53,973 nt of DNA from UMGS1889 sp900556055 (GCA_902463265.1 CABQEV010000016.1:1-53973); one strand, 5' to 3'; positions 24,877-31,163 are shown, counted from the stretch's first letter. Notes: generated by a model not told the origin, from the sequence alone. Program-made: numbers and translations.

Positions 24877-25325
24877 TATATCTTACCTCCAAGCGCACGG
24901 ATACCGTTTGCGAAAGAGGGGTAAGATTCCTTAGGCAGCTGCTGTATGCTCTGTACATTCTGCGTATTTCCCGCACCATCTGTAAAGGTGAATGAATGCA
25001 GCAGATTAAGCAGCTCCGCCTGTCTGCCTGCCTCGCACACGGGTCTGCTTGCCAGAGCAAGCTCGTCCATTGTGTACTCACGAGCCGCAACGGGCGGAAC
25101 CTGAACGGGCGGGGGCGTAACAGGCGTGACCTGCGGAACAGCAGCGGGTGTATACTGCTGAGGTGCAGGAGCTGCAACAGGCGGAACAACGGGTGCCTGC
25201 TGCACCTGCACGGGCTGCGGAGCTGCGGGTACATTCTGTACAGGTGCGGGAGCTGCGCCGCCGAGAAGCTTTGCGATCTCAACTGCCTGTGCGGGGGATA
25301 CTTCGATAGTCATCATGATACTCAT
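24876..25325 (-). CDS. Proline/glutamine-rich phage protein (149 aa)
   Basis: The first 20 residues (MSIMMTIEVSPAQAVEIAKL) form a short helix. Residues about 24-85 are a low-complexity stretch of proline, alanine, glutamine and valine. The C-terminal part (EYTMDELALASRPVCEAGRQ onward) is ordered and helical. It precedes the DUF2800 nuclease and is probably in the same operon. The layout suggests a tether between two small domains. I do not recognise a function. Confidence 0.75.
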   Translation of the reverse strand: MSIMMTIEVSPAQAVEIAKLLGGAAPAPVQNVPAAPQPVQVQQAPVVPPVAAPAPQQYTPAAVPQVTPVTPPPVQVPPVAAREYTMDELALASRPVCEAGRQAELLNLLHSFTFTDGAGNTQNVQSIQQLPKESYPSFANGIRALGGKI

Positions 25326-25328
25326 AGA

Positions 25329-25691
25329 TCAATACCTCTTTCTCTTAGTTTTGATTTTATCTAATGCTCTTTCGAGCATGGGATCGGGAATGATTTTGCC
25401 GTCTGCGGATACAGTCAGTTCAAAAAAATGATGCTGCATATCCTCGGAAAAGTATTCGGTCAGCCATGCCGTAAAACGTGCAAGCTGATCGTCGCCGCAC
25501 CTTCCGACTATGTATGAGATAAGCGTTCTCCTTGCGGTTTTCTTCGGCTGGTCCCTCAATATATTTTTCACGTTAAGGAACATCTGTGAGCTGCCGTTCA
25601 CAAAATTTACTTCGCATTCGGGCAGCAGCAAGAAGAACGCCTTGGGCGCATATGCGTAAAGCTTGTCAGCGGGGATGGAAAATTCATGCAT
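25329..25691 (-). CDS. Phage protein of unknown function (120 aa)
   Basis: ATG 25691 (MHEFSIPADKLYAYAPKAFF) overlaps the stop of the previous gene by 8 bases; the frame upstream of it lies inside that gene. The protein has hydrophobic and aromatic residues spaced as in a compact alpha/beta domain, and ends in a very basic tail (KIKTKRKRY) that could bind nucleic acid. It is carried in the early/replication operon. Confidence 0.65.
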   Translation of the reverse strand: MHEFSIPADKLYAYAPKAFFLLLPECEVNFVNGSSQMFLNVKNILRDQPKKTARRTLISYIVGRCGDDQLARFTAWLTEYFSEDMQHHFFELTVSADGKIIPDPMLERALDKIKTKRKRY

Positions 25692-25905
25692 CGGCTTCTT
25701 CCTCGCTTTCCGCTTCATCTGAGAGCACTGCATGGCTGTCGGCGAATTTTATCATCTCAGATGCAAGATATGTAAGGCTGTGTCCTGTTGCGCTTTCCCA
25801 GTCCGTAAGAAGATCAAACGCTTCGGGCGAAAGCCTTACTATTGTGGATTTGTTGTGTTTTCTGCTCTTCGCAGGACGGTGAAAAATGAGCTTGTCCTCG
25901 TTCAT
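25684..25905 (-). CDS. Small ribbon-helix-helix-like phage protein (73 aa)
   Basis: ATG 25905 follows AAAGGAAG. Residues 18-50 (NKSTIVRLSPEAFDLLTDWE, then ATGHSLTYLASEMIKFA) have the beta strand, two-helix pattern of ribbon-helix-helix DNA-binding proteins. The C-terminus is very acidic (DEAESEEEADA). It may be a small regulator or DNA-binding accessory factor of the early operon. The call is based on the pattern only. Confidence 0.65.
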   Translation of the reverse strand: MNEDKLIFHRPAKSRKHNKSTIVRLSPEAFDLLTDWESATGHSLTYLASEMIKFADSHAVLSDEAESEEEADA

Positions 25906-25907
25906 GA

Positions 25908-26003
25908 TTACTTCCTTTCTGCACCGCAGTGCGGGCATTTTCCTGTGCTTGTGGGATTATCTATGCTGCTGCATACAGGGCAGCGTTCGGGTTCTTTTTC
26001 CAT
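25908..26003 (-). CDS. Zinc-ribbon microprotein (31 aa)
   Basis: A short frame from ATG 26003 with a strong AAAGGAGG site eight bases upstream. The product has two CxxC pairs (CPVC and CPHC, 15 residues between the start of each), exactly the layout of a zinc ribbon, and a basic end (GAERK). Its stop lies next to the following gene's ribosome-binding site, so it fits the operon. Such minimal zinc ribbons can bind nucleic acid or a protein partner; its role here is unknown. Confidence 0.75.
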   Translation of the reverse strand: MEKEPERCPVCSSIDNPTSTGKCPHCGAERK

Positions 26004-26018
26004 GTGGGGGTCCTCCTT

Positions 26019-26204
26019 TCAATCCTCATCATCAATTTTTCCCTCGGAAAGCAGTGCTATCTTCTCGCTTGCCTCCTTGAAAACCTTAGGCGCAAACCGC
26101 TGAATATCTCCCATTCTGCCGATAAGCTCACCGACAGTGTTGATGCCGTATCTTTTTAAGCAGTTGTATGCCCTTACGCTGAAATCAAGCTTTTCTATGT
26201 TCAT
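26019..26204 (-). CDS. RNA polymerase alpha C-terminal-domain-like protein (61 aa)
   Basis: The whole protein matches one alpha-CTD helix-hairpin-helix unit: MNIEKLDFSVRAYNCLKRYG, then INTVGELIGRMGDIQRFAPKVFKEASEKI, which parallels the LDLSVRSYNCLKRAGINTVGEL segment pattern of bacterial RpoA. Start is taken at ATG 26204, 11 bases after AAAGGA. As a stand-alone domain it could bind DNA or modify host transcription. Two hairpins lie just upstream in its leader. Confidence 0.75.
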   Translation of the reverse strand: MNIEKLDFSVRAYNCLKRYGINTVGELIGRMGDIQRFAPKVFKEASEKIALLSEGKIDDED

Positions 26205-26225
26205 ACTTGACAATCCTTTCAAATT

Positions 26226-26293
26226 CTGCTAAAATAGCAGTGTAGTTTGTTATCCGAGCCGTTGTACAGTGCCAGCTGTCACGGCTCTTTTTT
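26226..26293. repeat. Two hairpins between small early genes
   Basis: CTGCTA-AAA-TAGCAG at 26226-26240 is a perfect short hairpin. GAGCCGT at 26256 pairs with ACGGCTC at 26281-26287, with an inner ACAG/CTGT stem; on the plus strand it is followed by six T residues. The membrane-protein gene stop (minus strand) lies inside the second hairpin. They may protect or process the early transcript, or stop plus-strand transcription. Confidence 0.6.
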
Positions 26294-26467
26294 ATTGCGG
26301 GCGATCTCAACGATATCACAGATGATCCCATAGACAAGCTCAACGCCCGTCCACAGCCCCGCATATATCACCATGATCGAGACGTAAGCTCCATGACTGC
26401 GGACGTTGATAGCGATCAATATCGCAAGCAGCAGCCCGTTTAATATGTAGTAGATTTTCTCAGGCAT
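26279..26467 (-). CDS. Small two-helix membrane protein (62 aa)
   Basis: Two hydrophobic segments at about residues 5-23 (YYILNGLLLAILIAINV) and 28-52 (YVSIMVIYAGLWTGVELVYG) are followed by a charged tail (EIARNKKEP). It therefore spans the membrane twice. Small membrane proteins in prophage early regions can act in superinfection exclusion or be of unknown role; nothing here decides between these. Confidence 0.65.
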   Translation of the reverse strand: MPEKIYYILNGLLLAILIAINVRSHGAYVSIMVIYAGLWTGVELVYGIICDIVEIARNKKEP

Positions 26468-26487
26468 TTTTTCACATCCTTTCTGTT

Positions 26488-26796
26488 TTACTGCTTGTTC
26501 TTATTATCATACAGCGCCGCACGCTCAGGCTGACGCCAGTCGTTGATAAGAGTGTAGCGTTGGAGCTGCTTGCCCCTTATCTCAGGGTGGACAAGCTCAC
26601 ACGCTGCCCGAACGAACGGTTCAAGCACCTTTGCGTCCTCTTCGGGAGTTCTTATCGGTATCTTGACGGTAATGCGGGCGTTGGATTCATAGTTCCTGAT
26701 CTTGAGTATCGCCCAGCGGAATCCGTCCGCTTCCCATTCCTTGACAACATCGTATTCGAGTTCTTCTAGTGGGATTTTTCTTTTCGGTCTTGCCAT
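26488..26796 (-). CDS. Phage protein of unknown function (102 aa)
   Basis: Starts MARPKRKIPLEELEYDVVKE after GGAGGTG. A basic N-terminus is followed by beta strands (WAILKIRNYESNARITVKIP) and a helix (KVLEPFVRAACELVHP). Conserved in character with small early phage proteins, but no family can be named. Confidence 0.6.
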   Translation of the reverse strand: MARPKRKIPLEELEYDVVKEWEADGFRWAILKIRNYESNARITVKIPIRTPEEDAKVLEPFVRAACELVHPEIRGKQLQRYTLINDWRQPERAALYDNKNKQ

Positions 26797-26855
26797 GATA
26801 TATACACCTCCGATATAGTTTATGATTCGATGAGCTTGTTTGGTGCAGGTCCGTT

Positions 26856-27098
26856 TTATTCTTTCGGTATTCCGCAGGAGATCTGACCGACAGCTGCGCC
26901 GAACGCCCAGAAGAAATCTGCACGGTCTATAACATCGGTTCTGCTTTCTCCATTGATAAAATATTCGGTCCTGCTGAATTTGCCGAATGTTTTCTCTGCA
27001 AGGTATTCACAGCGCCTTACACCGTTCTGCGGCTCGGAATACGCAAGAATTACCCTGCTCTGCTCTTTACTGTCAGTAACAGTTACGAAATCGTACAT
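26856..27098 (-). CDS. Phage protein of unknown function (80 aa)
   Basis: Starts MYDFVTVTDSKEQSRVILAY after GGAGGTAAATAC. It has alternating strands and a C-terminal helix (ADFFWAFGAAVGQISCG). This is an early-module gene on the same strand as its neighbours. No known domain is visible. Confidence 0.6.
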   Translation of the reverse strand: MYDFVTVTDSKEQSRVILAYSEPQNGVRRCEYLAEKTFGKFSRTEYFINGESRTDVIDRADFFWAFGAAVGQISCGIPKE

Positions 27099-27199
27099 TG
27101 TATTTACCTCCTTTTTGTACTGTGAAATTTAACAAATAATTCTCCAATCTTTGTTAAAACTGCTTGTATATTTTTGTGGATTTTTATACCTAAATACGA

Positions 27200-27224
27200 T
27201 ATAATCATACTTAAAATAAGTATG
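27200..27224 (+). promoter_or_regulatory. -10 box and palindrome ahead of the gene at 27241
   Basis: TATAAT at 27200-27205 is directly followed by CATACTTA-AAA-TAAGTATG (27206-27224), a perfect inverted repeat covering the likely transcription start. An AAGGGAGG ribosome-binding site follows. The -35 box is weak. The arrangement suggests a repressed promoter. Confidence 0.6.
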
Positions 27225-27240
27225 AAGGGAGGATAATGCT

Positions 27241-27429
27241 ATGGATAAATCCGAGATTGCACTTCAGCTTACATTGAAAACGCTGGATAACGGTAAGATT
27301 GTAACGAAAAGTTCACGTGATTTAAAAGCTGAAGATGCTAACGAATTTAACTCAAAGCAGATTGCAAATTTCTTCAATTCGGTATATGCATCAATAAGCA
27401 CTGATGAAGAATTTGCTGTTCAGACCTGA
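27241..27429 (+). CDS. Small plus-strand protein, unknown function (62 aa)
   Basis: MDKSEIALQLTLKTLDNGKI and the later DANEFNSKQIANFFNSVYAS suggest strand-helix structure. It runs against the early operon and has its own promoter with a palindromic operator, so it is expressed independently. Its 3' end overlaps by 10 bases the end of a minus-strand small gene. No family recognised. Confidence 0.65.
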   Translation: MDKSEIALQLTLKTLDNGKIVTKSSRDLKAEDANEFNSKQIANFFNSVYASISTDEEFAVQT

Positions 27430-27575
27430 CGAAGTTCAGCGGCAATCTTGCACATCGCTTCGGTAAGCTCAGGAAGCTTTTCGGGAGTTCTTTCGCTTTC
27501 CTGCTTGATCAATGCCAGCTGATCAAGCAGGATCTTTTTGACATCTCCCCGATTTGTGGGAATTTCTTTCATCAT
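27420..27575 (-). CDS. Small helical phage protein (51 aa)
   Basis: A frame from ATG 27575 to TGA 27420, with AAAGGAAG at a suitable distance. The product (MMKEIPTNRGDVKKILLDQL onward, ending KIAAELRQV) is a charged helical peptide. It follows directly after the XRE regulator gene and fits the early operon. The end converges on the plus-strand gene at 27241-27429. Confidence 0.6.
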   Translation of the reverse strand: MMKEIPTNRGDVKKILLDQLALIKQESERTPEKLPELTEAMCKIAAELRQV

Positions 27576-27577
27576 TT

Positions 27578-27799
27578 TCACTTCCTTTCCGCGAGCTCGG
27601 ATATGAGCCGATTTATATTTTCCTGCGGCATATCTACCGCTCGGCAGATGCTGAAGAATTCGTCCGCCTGTATCCTTCGTTCGCCGTTAAGCATCTTTGA
27701 AACTGCGATTCTGCTTATGCCTGTGGATTTTGCGATGTACGACTGCTTGATGCCCTTTTGGCTGATGTAACCGGCGAGAAATTTTCGGATTGTTTCCAT
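27578..27799 (-). CDS. XRE-type helix-turn-helix regulator (73 aa)
   Basis: A single Cro/C1-type domain: FLAGYISQKGIKQSYIAKST then GISRIAVSKMLNGERRIQAD, the usual helix-turn-helix, and a short C-terminal helix. It lies between two plus-strand small genes, each with a palindromic operator-like site, so it is a candidate regulator of one or both. Confidence 0.85.
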   Translation of the reverse strand: METIRKFLAGYISQKGIKQSYIAKSTGISRIAVSKMLNGERRIQADEFFSICRAVDMPQENINRLISELAERK

Positions 27800-27869
27800 T
27801 GCTTGTTCCTCATTTCGGGTCTGCTTTTAATTTTTTTACCGTGAAATTGTACAAAATATAGTTTTCTTC

Positions 27870-27911
27870 TTTACTTAGCATCACATATATGGTATAATCA
27901 GACTATACCAT
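27870..27911 (+). promoter_or_regulatory. Promoter with overlapping palindromic operator
   Basis: TTTACT (27870-27875) and TATAAT (27893-27898) are 17 bases apart. The palindrome ATGGTATA-N7-TATACCAT (27889-27911) covers the -10 box. A bound repressor would block this promoter, which drives the small gene at 27934. Confidence 0.7.
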
Positions 27912-27933
27912 TATAAAAGGGAGGGTGATGCGC

Positions 27934-28077
27934 TTGGCAAATACCAAACAAACAAGTAAGTCGGTTGCTTCTAAGGCTTCGGCTATTCTTCGTGACGGAA
28001 GATATAGCTCAAACTCTAAAAGCGTTGCAGGCAGTGCTTTAGCACAGACAAAGTCAACGTCAAAGGGAAAGAAGTAA
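27934..28077 (+). CDS. Small basic conserved protein of the KQTSK...KSVAGSALAQ type (47 aa)
   Basis: Start at TTG 27934, nine bases after AGGGAGG; an ATG at 27928 is too close to that site. The protein (LANTKQTSKSVASKASAILR, then DGRYSSNSKSVAGSALAQTK) matches a widespread small bacterial protein pattern found on plasmids, islands and prophages, whose function is unknown to me. It has its own repressible promoter and a likely terminator at 28107-28130. Confidence 0.75.
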   Translation: MANTKQTSKSVASKASAILRDGRYSSNSKSVAGSALAQTKSTSKGKK

Positions 28078-28106
28078 AATAAGGGTGTTGTCCCAGCTGT
28101 GCCCGG

Positions 28107-28130
28107 GCGGAGTATCTGACCATACTCCGC
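28107..28130 (+). terminator. Hairpin terminator after small plus-strand gene
   Basis: GCGGAGTAT-N6-ATACTCCGC is followed by TCATTCTTTTTC on the plus strand. It also abuts the stop of the minus-strand regulator gene at 28131. Confidence 0.55.
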
Positions 28131-28355
28131 TCATTCTTTTTCAAACAGCTCATTTACGCTCATGTCGGGAAAGAACCTTTTCTGTATTGCGAGAGCTTCT
28201 TTCAGCATGAATTCTGTTTTTCCTACAAGCCGTTTACTAAGCATTCCCTGGTCAATGCCGGCTTCTTCCGCGATTTGCTTTTTGAGAATGCCCCTCTTGG
28301 CTATCTCAGCTTCAAGCACGGGGTAGAGCGGTTCGGGATTTTTCCTTTTTGGCAT
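28131..28355 (-). CDS. Helix-turn-helix phage regulator (74 aa)
   Basis: EAEIAKRGILKKQIAEEAGI and DQGMLSKRLVGKTEFMLKEA form a Cro-like helix-turn-helix, followed by a short segment (RFFPDMSVNELFEKE). It is the second gene of the early leftward operon after the cro-like gene. It probably modulates early or replication gene expression. Confidence 0.8.
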   Translation of the reverse strand: MPKRKNPEPLYPVLEAEIAKRGILKKQIAEEAGIDQGMLSKRLVGKTEFMLKEALAIQKRFFPDMSVNELFEKE

Positions 28356-28393
28356 TGCATGTTCCTCCTTTCAGGGTTGGATGGTTTAAATTA

Positions 28394-28621
28394 TTATGTA
28401 GACATTTTGTCAACATACTGTGCAAAAAAAATTTGCTCTCTTTCTTTGCTCGTGAGTCCTAAAATCGTGGAAAGCTTGCTGATTTCGCTTGCCTTAAACT
28501 CGGTGTCGTTGTTGAGCTTTTTATAAAATCCTGCTCTTGTAATGCCTAATTTCTCGGCAATTGCTGAGATAGTCAATCCGATGGCTTTGATTTTTTGCTC
28601 CAAGAGATGTGAGTCTGTCAT
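28394..28621 (-). CDS. Cro-like regulator, first gene of the early operon (75 aa)
   Basis: LEQKIKAIGLTISAIAEKLG then ITRAGFYKKLNNDTEFKASE form a helix-turn-helix of the Cro/C1 type. The gene faces the repressor at 28824 across the operator region and is driven by a leftward promoter at 28663-28691, as cro is in lambdoid phages. An operator-like site lies over its last codons (28397-28415). Confidence 0.85.
   Translation of the reverse strand: MTDSHLLEQKIKAIGLTISAIAEKLGITRAGFYKKLNNDTEFKASEISKLSTILGLTSKEREQIFFAQYVDKMST
28397..28415. promoter_or_regulatory. Operator-like site in the 3' end of the cro-like gene
   Basis: TGTAGAC-ATTTT-GTCAACA matches the operators of the intergenic switch in 13 of 14 arm positions, yet lies over the stop region of the coding sequence, 220 bases from the nearest intergenic copy. 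It could support repression by looping or block elongation. Confidence 0.65.
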
Positions 28622-28637
28622 TATTTCACCTCATTTC

Positions 28638-28656
28638 TGTAGACGTTCTGTCTACA
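28638..28656. promoter_or_regulatory. Switch operator, perfect palindrome
   Basis: TGTAGAC-GTTCT-GTCTACA is a perfect 7+5+7 inverted repeat just downstream of the leftward promoter, over or next to its start point. It is the best match to the consensus TGTnGAC-N5-GTCnACA. Confidence 0.85.
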
Positions 28657-28662
28657 TTTGTT

Positions 28663-28691
28663 ATCATATCACTTTGTAGACTAAATGTCAA
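28663..28691 (-). promoter_or_regulatory. Leftward early (lytic) promoter
   Basis: On the minus strand TTGACA (28686-28691), 17 bases, TATGAT (28663-28668). It is flanked by operators at 28638-28656 and 28675-28693, so the repressor would shut it off in the lysogen. Confidence 0.85.
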
Positions 28692-28693
28692 CA
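28675..28693. promoter_or_regulatory. Switch operator over the leftward -35 box
   Basis: TGTAGAC-TAAAT-GTCAACA, one mismatch between arms. It covers the -35 box of the leftward promoter. Confidence 0.8.
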
Positions 28694-28739
28694 TATTTTT
28701 TCACTTTCTACATAATGCATAAAAAGCACTGTTGATTTT

Positions 28740-28758
28740 TGTAGACATTCAGTACGCC
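28740..28758. promoter_or_regulatory. Operator half-site
   Basis: TGTAGAC with a degenerate second arm (AGTACGCC region). It lies between the two divergent promoters and may be a weak operator. Confidence 0.45.
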
Positions 28759-28772
28759 TGACGGTAAACTAT

Positions 28773-28803
28773 TGTTGACATTGTGTCATCATAATGATAT
28801 AAT
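28773..28803 (+). promoter_or_regulatory. Repressor promoter with overlapping operator
   Basis: TTGACA (28775-28780), 17 bases, TATAAT (28798-28803) is a consensus promoter reading to the repressor. The operator TGTTGAC-ATTGT-GTCATCA (28773-28791) covers its -35 box, so the repressor likely limits its own synthesis. Confidence 0.85.
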
Positions 28804-28823
28804 AATTCTGAGGAGGTGATTGC

Positions 28824-29153
28824 GTGACCATAGGCGAGCGAATAAAAGAGTTACGAACATCAATGGGTATAACACAAGAGGAGCTTGCAAAACTTACAGG
28901 CTATAAATCACGTTCATCTATACAAAAAATCGAATCGGGAGAACGAGACATTGCTCAATCAGCAATTGTTGCTTTTGCAAAAGCTTTGAAAACAACTCCT
29001 GCTGAGATAATGGGGTGGACTTCCGAGCAAACAGAAAAAAAGTCTGCTTCCGAATTATCGGAAACAGACAAAAAAGTGTTGGAGCTGTTCAATCAGCTTA
29101 AAACAGAGGATCAGGAAATGGTATTGAAGATTATTCGTAATTCTCTAAAATAG
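28824..29153 (+). CDS. C1-type phage repressor (109 aa)
   Basis: Start at GTG 28824 after GAGGAGGTGATTGC. The N-terminal XRE domain (TIGERIKELRTSMGITQEEL, KLTGYKSRSSIQKIESGERD) binds DNA. The C-terminal half is short and helical with no peptidase (LexA-like) domain, so induction is not by simple RecA-driven self-cleavage. It lies opposite the cro-like gene with operators between, and should hold the prophage in the lysogenic state. Confidence 0.9.
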   Translation: MTIGERIKELRTSMGITQEELAKLTGYKSRSSIQKIESGERDIAQSAIVAFAKALKTTPAEIMGWTSEQTEKKSASELSETDKKVLELFNQLKTEDQEMVLKIIRNSLK

Positions 29154-29238
29154 CATGTATCATCTCGGCGATGGATTGTTTCTCCTCTTCCTTACAAGAG
29201 GAGAGCAATTCAATAAGTTCCTTTTCATAATCGCTCAA
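29131..29238 (-). CDS. Possible small acidic protein (35 aa)
   Basis: TTG 29238 has AAAGGAG seven bases upstream. The product (LSDYEKELIELLSSCKEEEK, then QSIAEMIHAILENYE) is an amphipathic helical peptide. It overlaps the 3' end of the repressor on the other strand. An 8-bp inverted repeat (CTCCTCTT/AAGAGGAG) lies inside it. It may be a real small gene or a chance frame. Confidence 0.4.
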   Translation of the reverse strand: MSDYEKELIELLSSCKEEEKQSIAEMIHAILENYE

Positions 29239-29376
29239 CGTCTGTCTCCTTTCTCCGCAAGCCCGAACGAAATTCCTTGTTTATATTATAGAACAAATGT
29301 TTTATATAGTCAATATACATTATAAACAAAATTAATGTCGAATATTGTAGAATATTCCAAAAGATAAAATAAAAGA

Positions 29377-29405
29377 TTGAAAAAGCGCTATATAAGCTTT
29401 ATAAT
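29377..29405 (+). promoter_or_regulatory. Promoter of the DUF4236 gene
   Basis: TTGAAA (29377-29382), 17 bases, TATAAT (29400-29405). The upstream in-frame TTG is thus the -35 box and not a start codon. The region before it (29290-29375) is AT-rich and holds no gene. Confidence 0.75.
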
Positions 29406-29460
29406 AGTAAAAAATCAATTATTTTATAATTTAAATACGAATTTTGGAAAGGTGATTACA

Positions 29461-30783
29461 ATGGCGAGACGACGCAGGGGAATAAAAATCGCAAAAGGAG
29501 TCAGGCTTAATTTCAACAGAAGCGGAACAAGTCTTACATTCAGTCATAAAAATATATTTGGAAAAACCAAAAGCAGTACAGTAAGGCTCACGGGCGGTTC
29601 AAGCCACAGACGTTCGTCGCCGAAGCCTGTACAGTCAAGCTTGTTTCAGACAACCGTCAGAACAACGTATGATTTTAATATAAATGACGACGGCACAGTT
29701 GAATTCTTTGATTCAAAAGGCAACAGGATATATGACGAAACACTCATAAGAAAAATGAAGGCGACAGACCAGTTCCGTTCACAGAAAGCTCGTATTTTAG
29801 CTGAAAGAAAAGCACAGAAGCAAAGCGTGTTTGAAGAGGAACAGGATAATAAGTTCAGGGAAATACAGGGTGAAACAGATGATATTGTGAATATATATAA
29901 AATGTCTGCGAATGTTATTTCTCAGGAACAGTGCCTGAGTGCTATTTCCAATATCATCCCGAGGGAGTATCACAAAGAAACGTTCAGTGGTGCTGTTCCG
30001 ATGAAAGAGCATGCGGTAAGCATTCTTAGAAAAGAAGCCGAGGAAAATGTTAAAGTTCCTTTCTGGAAGAAAAAGAAGGCAATAGAGGAGTATATTTTTC
30101 TCAGAGCGGAGGATTATTATAACAAGGAGCTTCAGGACTATGAGAAACGCAAAGAGGATTTTGAACAAAATGAGATAAAAAAAGAGTCTGAAATGAATAA
30201 GCGTTATGCGCAGGAAGCCGAGGAAGAGAAAGATAAAATACGTCAAATTATGAAAAACGACACCGAATTTATCGAAAATTCAGTTCTTTCATGGCTTCGC
30301 AATTTGACGCTTACTGTTGATTTTGACGTCGATTTTGAATATGATATAAATACCAAAACAATGATACTTGACCTGACACTGCCCGTTATTGACGATATTC
30401 CGACAGAAAAGGCGGTTCGTCTATCCAGCGGTACAGTAAAATCCAAGCCGAAAACACAGAAAGAGATCAAACAGCAATATATTATCTGCGTATTCGGACT
30501 GGCAGTTTTCATTTCAAGCCATATTTTTAATATAAATACATCTATAAGAAATATAACAGTATCAGGATATGTGGACTCCAGAAATGACCAGACAGGGCAG
30601 AGGGAAAAGGTTTGTTTATATTCCTTGAAGTTTCCAAGAGAAGAATTTGAAGAGACAGATCTGACCGCTGTTGATCCGCAGGAATTTTGCTTATCTATGG
30701 AGGAAAGCAGGGCGAATATAACAGCATCCCTTGTGATGAAACCCGTTGAAGCATTTGAAATAGATGCGGAAAGTGGTGAATAA
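29461..30783 (+). CDS. DUF4236-containing protein with long charged middle and C-terminal domain (440 aa)
   Basis: ATG 29461 follows GGAAAGGTG. The first 50 residues (RRRRGIKIAKGVRLNFNRSG, then TSLTFSHKNIFGKTKSSTVR) match the DUF4236 family, a small beta domain seen at the N-terminus of many proteins. Residues about 100-270 are very rich in K, E and R and likely coiled. The C-terminal part has VDFDVDFEYDINTKTMILDL and a hydrophobic FGLAVFISSHIF stretch. It runs with its own promoter between repressor and integrase, the usual place for lysogenic cargo. Function unknown. Confidence 0.75.
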   Translation: MARRRRGIKIAKGVRLNFNRSGTSLTFSHKNIFGKTKSSTVRLTGGSSHRRSSPKPVQSSLFQTTVRTTYDFNINDDGTVEFFDSKGNRIYDETLIRKMKATDQFRSQKARILAERKAQKQSVFEEEQDNKFREIQGETDDIVNIYKMSANVISQEQCLSAISNIIPREYHKETFSGAVPMKEHAVSILRKEAEENVKVPFWKKKKAIEEYIFLRAEDYYNKELQDYEKRKEDFEQNEIKKESEMNKRYAQEAEEEKDKIRQIMKNDTEFIENSVLSWLRNLTLTVDFDVDFEYDINTKTMILDLTLPVIDDIPTEKAVRLSSGTVKSKPKTQKEIKQQYIICVFGLAVFISSHIFNINTSIRNITVSGYVDSRNDQTGQREKVCLYSLKFPREEFEETDLTAVDPQEFCLSMEESRANITASLVMKPVEAFEIDAESGE

Positions 30784-30924
30784 AAAGAATGGGTATTTGG
30801 CTGTGGTTTCCCCTTTTTGGGGGGGAGTGGATTGAAATAAAGAAATGGCGATAGAAAAAATAAGATATTAGAAAAGATAGCTAAGCGGGATAAAGGATAA
30901 ATTATGTGAAAGGAGGTGAAAGCG

Positions 30925-31092
30925 ATGTTAGAGAGTATCGGCGGAGGTCTTGCGATTGCACTGATTCTAATCGGTCTGATCCAGATCATACTTATTTTAT
31001 CGGTAGTACATATATCGGGCAAGACCGACGAAATAAGCAAGCAGCTTGCAGAGCTTATCGAGTTGATCAAGAAGAACAACCCGGAAAAATGA
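30925..31092 (+). CDS. Small single-pass membrane protein (55 aa)
   Basis: ATG 30925 follows AAAGGAGGTGAAAGCG. Residues 5-30 (IGGGLAIALILIGLIQIILI) are a strong transmembrane helix; the remainder (GKTDEISKQLAELIELIKKN) is an amphipathic helix that may multimerise. It is the second gene of the plus-strand cargo pair after the DUF4236 protein. Its form recalls small membrane effectors, but no function is shown. Confidence 0.7.
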   Translation: MLESIGGGLAIALILIGLIQIILILSVVHISGKTDEISKQLAELIELIKKNNPEK

Positions 31093-31127
31093 CCCTTGTC
31101 ACCCCGTAACAGGGGTGTGGATATAAA

Positions 31128-31157
31128 TAAAAAATCCCCGCACCATAAGGCACGGGG
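31128..31157 (-). terminator. Terminator of the hicAB operon
   Basis: On the minus strand CCCCGTGCC-TTAT-GGTGCGGGG is followed by ATTTTTTATTT, just beyond the hicB stop. Confidence 0.8.
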
Positions 31158-31163
31158 AAAGCA

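Noticed and set aside
30243..31079. 278-codon minus-strand frame opposite the DUF4236 gene
   Set aside because: It overlaps both the DUF4236 gene and the small membrane protein gene, each with good start signals; the antisense product is low-complexity.
30906..31109. 67-codon plus-strand frame overlapping the small membrane protein
   Set aside because: The ATG at 30925 in another frame has the ideal ribosome-binding site and encodes a clear transmembrane protein; this frame has a scrambled composition.
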